DNA from: Closterium sp. NIES-65
Lineage: Eukaryota; Streptophyta; Zygnematophyceae; Desmidiales; Closteriaceae
Direction: 5' to 3'
Assembly: GCA_948144175.1 (NCBI GenBank)
Contig: CANXME010002107.1
Coordinates: 968,501-1,032,500, forward strand
Length of the DNA: 64,000 bases
Shown: positions 50,658-64,000 of the stretch, in pieces
How the letters are laid out: every line of letters starts with the position of its first letter
Numbering within the stretch: the stretch's first letter is position 1
Notes under the pieces: generated by a model
What the model saw: only the letters and a program-made list of their open reading frames with translations
What the model was told of the DNA's origin: nothing
Database searches by the model: none
Made by a program: the position numbers and the translations under genes

Positions 50658-50777
50658 GGTATCCGAGCGATGCTAGGGGGGGTTACAGGCACGTTTGCCT
50701 AGGGGGTTATGGGTGCACTGCACCACACTGAAACAAGCTCTTTTATCCTAATGGTCTAGTGGTTAGGAATTCTGACA
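50653..50777 (+). repeat. TRIM-family solo LTR at the stack's right junction
   Basis: TGTGAGGTATCC...TTCTGACA, about 125 bp, diverged relative of the 16318 TRIM LTR (shared ggttacaggcac, agggggttatgggtgcact, aacaagc-cttttatcc). Contains the same A-box match TGGTCTAGTGG at 50752-50762. No target duplication, so it may be part of the rearrangement that removed the D and C right ends. Confidence 0.72.
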
Positions 50778-50818
50778 ACATTGTCATATTTCATTCATTC
50801 CTGCCTAGATTTCTGACA
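50778..50818 (+). repeat. Copia B 3' LTR, terminal piece
   Basis: Ends ttcattcattcctgcctag-atttctgaca, matching the last ~30 bases of B's 5' LTR (19447-19476). Followed immediately by CAAGT, the partner of the CAAGT before 19344. Confidence 0.82.
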
Positions 50819-50823
50819 CAAGT

Positions 50824-51136
50824 AACATAATTTTGCTAGATTAACCTGTAATTTTTGCTTTGCCTGCAAGTGCACCAATCAAGCATTAACAAAAAACCAA
50901 ACGGCGGTGTATCCACAACTTGCCTATACTCAACATATGTAGCAGCGTGACAAAAACTAAACACCACCTTGATACATTAATCAATGTTCCCAGCAGGTGT
51001 GTCACTTCACTGTTTAGTGTAATGCGACGTCTCCTACTGCTTCACTAATCTAGCTTACCAAGCCAAATCCACCGAACTTCCCTCCGATCTGTTCACTTGA
51101 AAACCCCAAGTTATACCTCCACTCCCATCCGTAGTT
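50824..51136. other. Intergenic / 3' flank of PSB28
   Basis: AT-richer DNA between the nested stack and the PSB28 stop codon. Probably holds the PSB28 3' UTR; no other feature seen. Confidence 0.5.
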
Positions 51137-53294
51137 TCACTTCTTGACGAAGCCCAGGTTGTTGGCCTCAGCGTACCGCTCCATGAAGCGCATGAAGCGG
51201 TCCCATTCCCTCTCTGTGCGCATGATGTATTTCGCCTCGATGCCAGCTGGCTTGCCATTGATAAACTTGGCACTCACGTCCACCGTCTGCCATGACAGTG
51301 GGGGAAAGAGGGGTGGGGGAAGAGCAGTGGAGTTGATTTCAGCAGTGCGTATTGCCGCCAGCTCGCACGCTTCTAGCTGGACTCAGGAAGGACACAAGGG
51401 GAGGATGCACAGAAATGTGTGGGGTGGCTGGCAGGTGCTCCATGAGGCGGCAAGCGGATTTCAAGGGTTTGTTGCAACGAAGCAGCAGAGGAGTAGTTAA
51501 TGTGTGGTGGGATGACGAATGTGCAAAATCAGACAGGGAGACCAGTACTCGCTGGGCGTCTCAGGTGACTGATTCAATTGCTAAGAGTACGAGCAAGACG
51601 AACGCTAAGAGAGCGGTATTCACCTGCAAGTCGCCCTCATCGTCGATGATGAAGAGCCCCGTGATGCCACCCAGGTCGCTGGGCATCTCAAGGGACTAAA
51701 CAAGGGCGTATGATACAACCGTAAGCACGGAGGATGAGAGAAAGAGTTTGTACCTGCAGGTCGCCCTCCTCGTCGATCATGAAGAGCCCCGTGATGTCGC
51801 CCAGGTCGCTGGGCTGGTCGAACACTGACGGCTGCTCGAACACAAACGTCGCCGTGCCGCTGGTGCCGTCCCTGCAAGGGAAGGGAGCGGACGGAGCGGC
51901 CACGAGGGAGACACGGAGGGGAAAATATCAGTGTGATGCCAGAAGACCGCAGAGCAGGCCGAATACGAAGCTATGAAGCAGGACGCCAGTAACAAGACAG
52001 AGATGTGGTGGGGGGCGGCGAAACAGGAGTGAACGGGAAACGCTGAGGTTGGCTGGGCGAACAAGAACGAGAAGGTGCTACTAAGGGAGAAAAAGAAGGC
52101 GAAGCGACTGATGTCGGTTCGACACAACTTGAGGTGAAGTAGGCTACTGATTCATCGTGCCGTGCGGGTCGCAATGCGTACCGAGAAATGAGAAGTTGCT
52201 ATTCAGCGCAACCGCGGGGCGTAGACGCTACATAACACTGAACATCACTGACTCGTGACCTGATTAACGCCTAGCACCCGATTCCGTGTGACACACGTCG
52301 ACATTGAGCTTCATCACATCGTTAACGCACCTAGATCGCGTGAGTCGGACTTCGGGAATGGTTTGCTCGTTGACGCCGCGGATGAACTGCACGACGGCCT
52401 CGTCCACCACCACGAGCCTGAATGACACACAAAAGAGATTAAAGGAGAGGAGGGAAGAGAGAGATCGGAGAGGAAGGGGGTTGAGGAATGTGCGCGCGTG
52501 TGCGTGCCTCAACAATGGTTTGCTCGTTGACGCCGCAGATGAACTGCACGACGGGTTCGTCCAACACGAGCCTGAGGGTCGCATTACGGTGGTGAGAAAA
52601 CCAGGGGTGCGGGGAGAAGATTGGTCAGGTTACAAAACAAACCAAGTTTGCTCGTGGTAGCCGTGCATGAACTGCACGACTGCCGCATCCGCGGAAACAA
52701 GAATGAGAATCTATAAAAAATAATGAAACTTAGAGTTGCATGGCCATTAATATTGGACGAGCGCAGTTGAAGGGGGAGACACAAAGAAGACGGGGGAGAG
52801 AAAGAGAGGAAAGAGAGAGGGCGGAGTGAAGGATGGAGAATGGGACAAGGGACACGAATGGGGTCAGGTAAAGAGAATGAAAGGAAGACGGGAGGGAAGG
52901 CGGGGGAGGGGATGAGAAGGTTGCGAGTATGGAGGGTGAGATAGGTGAAGGGACGGAGGATTGGATAAGCAAGGGGAAACTGGAGAAAAGAAGGTCAACT
53001 ATACGATGATGAGAAAATCACTTTGAGAAGAATGGGAAATGACATCTCATATAAACCGTCATACCTCTCGGAGGATCGCTTGCTGACAGCGCGAACTGGA
53101 AGAGCCACAAGAGCATCGCCCTTGAACGACGATTGCAGGCTCAAGCGTGATCGGAGGGATGCGGATGCCTCGACGCCTGAGCATCTGCACGACACCAGTT
53201 GGCTGGTTTGTCGCTTCTGCTGGGCAGAGACCGCCTTAGCGCCAGCTCCAGCGGGCGCTGACAGGACAGAGCGTGAAATGCAAGTGGTCGCCAT
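51137..53294 (-). CDS. PSB28: Photosystem II assembly protein Psb28, plastid-targeted
   Basis: Psb28 binds assembling photosystem II (CP47 side) in the chloroplast. Exons in reading order: 53294-53065, 52417-52331, 51871-51754, 51286-51137; GT-AG borders, matching phases, 194 aa. Residues 1 to ~75 look like a transit peptide (Ser/Ala/Arg-rich, few acids). The mature part shows family blocks [60 protein letters not shown] and the strongly conserved [13 protein letters not shown] near the C-terminus. Extra copies of exon 2 (about 52509-52571 and 52655-52713) and part of exon 3 (51624-51686) lie in the introns. I excluded them because the exon 2 copies lack the conserved end and a proper donor, and including the 51624 copy would repeat a core strand. 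Confidence 0.92.
51624..51686 (-). other. Duplicate of PSB28 exon 3 end, possible alternative exon
   Basis: A 63-base (21-codon) phase-0 segment with AG acceptor (CTTGAG) and GT donor (CAG/GTGAAT), encoding [18 protein letters not shown] and three more residues. Being symmetrical it could be spliced in without frame change. The repeated core strand argues for a relic or a rare isoform. Confidence 0.6.
52509..52571 (-). pseudogene. Duplicate of PSB28 exon 2 (copy b)
   Basis: Has an acceptor (CTCAG) and the frame [19 protein letters not shown]. One codon is deleted relative to the used exon, and the EVRLTR end and donor are lost. Confidence 0.8.
52655..52713 (-). pseudogene. Duplicate of PSB28 exon 2 (copy c)
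   Basis: More diverged copy after an acceptor-like TTTTATAG; reads [14 protein letters not shown] in frame. No donor at the expected position. Confidence 0.75.
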
Positions 53295-54220
53295 TGTATT
53301 CTCTCGCTACAATTGTGTCTGCAAAGCGAAATGATCAAGGGAAAGGCTAAGCAGGAACAAGAGGAACTTGTGAGAAAATGGTTGATCTTGAAACAAGAAC
53401 TGTTGGACCAGTTGTATTGTATATCCGTTTGTGGGGAGGGATTTGTCAGGAGGGTTGGCTTTGCAAGATTTTGAAATGCCAAGACAAGGATCCGTTCTAG
53501 TCGCCAAACCCTTGGAATTGCCACCGTGCGACTGTGCGATGTGCGAGTGGGTGGAATTGCCAGGGTCGCAATCTTGGTACTGGAACGTCGCACAAGCAGC
53601 TCAGTTGTCTGATGCATGGGCTGACGATACGACCTTGATGAGCTGGCCAACGGTTCTTGGTGACTGTGACTGAACCACGTCAGAAGGCATGTGCGCTCCG
53701 TGGGATGGGGGCAGATCAAGAGAGTGACGCGTGGACAGGCGCGTGGCCCCATTCAGTTGTTTCCTCGGTGCGTGTGCGAGGCTCCACCACAGTTCGGCAA
53801 AAGGATCACCGAGATAATCCTAATGGGTCGACATGGTGGTTCTCCAATCTCCGAGATGTGCCACCACAGCACCGCGCCTTGCCAACAAGGCAGAACGGTT
53901 CGTGGAGGGTCGATGCCCACGAAGTTTCTCCAATCAGCTTGTCGCGTGGCTTGCGTTAGAAAGTTCGCTTGCTTAGGTGCAGGTATTCAACACCCGAAGT
54001 GAAGTACGAGCTGATCAATATAGATACGAATTGTTACAACCACCACATGGAATTATTAGTACCAGTTGCAGGAAAATAATTTAGCCTATGGTATGTCCCT
54101 GGTTGGGATTTTTGTGCTGGAATAAATCTCAAGAAACTTTTGGAGACTCAATGTTGAAGGGTTTCTTCCAACAGACTTTCTCAATGACAAAATACAAACA
54201 TCACAACGAACAAGCGCTTG
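53295..54220. other. Intergenic between PSB28 and ISCA2-like genes
   Basis: Contains the promoter side of PSB28 and the 3' end of the ISCA2-like gene. Open frames on the plus strand (53431-53673, 53691-54002) resemble no family I know, and no splice-coherent gene was found. Confidence 0.45.
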
Positions 54221-55350
54221 TTACTGTTTTGCTGTGAACGAGGCACCACAGCCACACGATGAAGCAGAGTTGGGATTGCTGATCACCTGCAAACCAGGAT
54301 AGGAGGACATAACAGCGTTACATACCACATGCATGGAATGCAATCTGGTGGAAAGCACGTACTCCCAATGTACTCACCTGAAAGGAAGAACGAATGAGTT
54401 CGTCAGTATAGTCCACAGTGGCGCCGTCCACAAAAAGCAGAGATACGTTGTCTACCACCAGCCTTACTCCGTCACGCTCGAAAATGCTGCACAGGAAATT
54501 GATGAGGGCAACTCAGCACAGGGGATTAGCAACAACTAGTCCGCCTCATCGAAGGGAAGAAAGAGATCATGGGGGTATTCTAAAGATGGGCTAACACTAC
54601 ACGCCCAGATTCCCCAGAAAAGGCCATTGCTTGAGAGGAACTTACCTATCCTCAGCAGTGACCTTGTCATCCAGAGTGAAGATGTACTGGAACCCAGAAC
54701 AGCCACCTCCTTCCACGGTCAGTCTTAAACACACGTCACGCCCTTCCTCTTTAATAATCTCAGCCAGTCTCTGCTCAGAAAGCAAACAGACAAAAGGTCC
54801 ATCCAACACTCATCGCTTGGACTTCTCTTCGCCTGAGCTTAAACACAAAAAGCGACCTGAACTACTCAAAGACGTTGGTACTCATATGGTCACAAGACGA
54901 GCAGAGCATGAAAATACTCACTTCCGCGCATCTGTCGCTGAGGATCACCGTTTCCTGTGGCTTTTGCGTCTGTCGCACCACCTCACTGCTCATACGCCTC
55001 ATCCCGCTAACTACCATCATCGTGCCCGTTTCCTGGCGGACGCTCTGTACATTACAGGGTGGCGGGTGGTTCTGGCGTCCCAACAACGAAAAGGAAGGTA
55101 CGTGATAACGTCGTTGCAAGCACCCCACCGCAATCGAGCTGAGAGCTGGCAATTCTGCAGATCGGACGAAAGGCGACCGCGTATAATGTTCCCTTAGGGG
55201 TGCTGCGGCTGCTGCGGATCCTGCTGCGAGTGATGCACGCGCGGATTCCGCTACAATTGGTGCTGCTGCAAGCGACGTGCTATCCAGCGCTGCGCCTGAT
55301 GCAGCTGCGAGCAATCTACGTGAGGCGGAAAGGACCCGCACGCTCCTCAT
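54221..55350 (-). CDS. ISCA2: A-type iron-sulfur carrier, ISCA2-like (HesB/IscA family)
   Basis: Late-acting mitochondrial 4Fe-4S assembly protein. Exons in reading order: 55350-54922, 54770-54646, 54486-54378, 54286-54221; GT-AG and phases agree, 242 aa. Exon 1 encodes an Arg/Ala/Ser-rich N-terminus ([19 protein letters not shown]), a plausible mitochondrial presequence, and a long 143-residue pre-domain. The HesB/IscA domain has [25 protein letters not shown] and [13 protein letters not shown], then [14 protein letters not shown] with the cluster cysteines (one in GGGCSG, two in CGC). The DELIRSSFQ block favours ISCA2 over ISCA1 or plastid CpIscA. The gene is transcribed away from the 56262 gene. 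Confidence 0.9.
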
Positions 55351-56261
55351 TTCTAGCGCACTATGGATTGTACGGAAAGCAAAGAATTCGGAAAAAGACG
55401 CCACAGGAGCAAGAAGCGCACCCTCGGGCTCTTGCCGGGCTGCAGACAGAGACCACACCCCACGCGACGAACAGTTCGTGACGAGTTGCTTGCATACCTT
55501 CGATTCTTGAATGCCTGCACTGGGATGGAATGAAAGTGGGTTATGTTCGTGTATATACGAGTCTTCCTGCAAAAGTGGTGCCCAAAGTACTGTCTGCTCC
55601 GAGACAGGTCGATACCCGTTAAGAGAGTATATGAACTGGAGAACACTTATGGTATGCATACAGAATATATTAAATGGAACCATGTATTTACTGTCAATGA
55701 CTGAAATATGTGACTAAATAAGGAGGTTGCACCCTTCCATAGTCACGAAACAGCTATGGCTATAGGTTGTTTGCTTCGGAAATTCATACCTCCGGTCATT
55801 GGTCAAATGCCTTGAGATGTGGTCTGGAAGCCCAACAATAGGCAGTTCGTTTTGACAGACCTGGTTCGGCACCCTACACGAACCTGAGCTGAACTTGACG
55901 CTTTGCGATGCGAACTTCAGCTGCAACTCCCTGCTGGAGTGCTCATCCAGTCCACAGCAGCCAATGAGCAGCCAGTCTCATCCACAACAAATTCCGTTGC
56001 CATGCCATTCCATTCCATACACATTTCATGTCTCCCATTTCAGCAGCAGCCATGGCCAAAACCGTCTCATGGTTCCTCCAGATTTCATAAATTAGTGGTC
56101 GTATTTGTTATCTAGATTTTTGCAATCCGCTGTTTCCCTGAACTTGGTAAAGTCTGCTCTTTTTCTATGTAGGTTAGATCATATTTGCTGCCTAGGATGT
56201 AGGGGTAGGTCTCGCTGCGTTCTTGCTGAGATCTGGCCGTTGCACACTTTAGCTTTCAACT
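55351..56261. promoter_or_regulatory. Shared upstream region of divergent ISCA2-like and 56262 genes
   Basis: About 0.9 kb between two divergent start codons, so it probably contains both promoters and 5' UTRs. No TATA box could be assigned with confidence and no other coding feature was recognised. Confidence 0.5.

Positions 56262-64000
<7,739 letters not shown>

Larger units (their letters stand above)
19344..50818 (+). mobile_element. Copia element B: founder of a 31.5-kb nested stack
   Basis: Plus-strand copia element split by later insertions. Its pieces are: 5' LTR 19344-19476; primer site and half hairpin 19477-19499; body resuming at 27034 after element A; coding remnants to 33313; resumed at 34005 after a solo LTR; to 34516; resumed at 37621 after a pogo element; left part of the 3' LTR 37898-37960; terminal piece of the 3' LTR 50778-50818. 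Direct repeats CAAGT at 19339-19343 and 50819-50823 are its target duplication, which proves the two distant ends belong to one insertion. Gag and pol are disabled by stops and frameshifts. Confidence 0.87.

Noticed and set aside
53431-54002. Possible small genes between PSB28 and ISCA2-like
   Set aside because: Short overlapping frames, no recognisable domain and no splice-coherent extension.

Overview
The window reads as nuclear DNA of a photosynthetic eukaryote in the green lineage. It carries intron-rich genes with GT-AG introns for a plastid photosystem II assembly protein (PSB28), a mitochondrial A-type iron-sulfur carrier (ISCA2-like), a GT14 glycosyltransferase and a large eIF4E-binding-like protein. 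Coding DNA is very GC-rich, introns are mostly short and pyrimidine-rich, and more than half of the window is LTR retrotransposon. A streptophyte alga or other early streptophyte with a repeat-rich genome fits best. The species is an inference; no organellar or rRNA marker is present.

Layout. 1-928: 5' end of a minus-strand copia element (F) that continues off the left edge. 929-4278: decayed plus-strand gypsy chromovirus (gypsy 1) interrupted by F. 4279-9836: intergenic DNA, then an 11-exon GT14 gene on the plus strand. 10363-15650: nearly intact minus-strand gypsy chromovirus (gypsy 2), target duplication TGGTT. 15662-17078: small coding-free LTR element (E) holding a 347-bp TRIM (16318-16664). 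17079-19338: repeat-bearing DNA without a recognisable gene. 19344-50818: one 31.5-kb nested stack. Its founder is copia element B, bounded by CAAGT target duplications at 19339-19343 and 50819-50823. B contains copia A (19500-27033, identical LTRs, duplication GTCCG), a 691-bp solo LTR (33314-34004, duplication GAGGG), a pogo-like DNA transposon (34517-37620, TA target) and copia C (from 37961). C is interrupted by copia D (from 44268). The right ends of D and C and part of B's 3' LTR are missing, and a TRIM-family LTR lies at the junction. 51137-53294: PSB28 gene (minus) with tandem copies of two exons. 54221-55350: ISCA2-like gene (minus). 56262-64000 and beyond: eIF4E-binding-like gene (plus), cut by the window edge.

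How the parts work together. The copia elements share a design: LTRs of 110-134 bp, an initiator-Met tRNA primer site, a short hairpin just downstream, a long GC-rich tandem-repeat leader whose sequence differs in every element, and a Gag with a polyglycine tract and an unusual C-x13-C-x3-H-x4-C motif. In A, D, C and gypsy 2 the reading frames are open except for a single TAG each. The host genes sit outside the stack and look intact; ISCA2-like and the eIF4E-binding-like gene are divergent and share a 0.9-kb upstream region.
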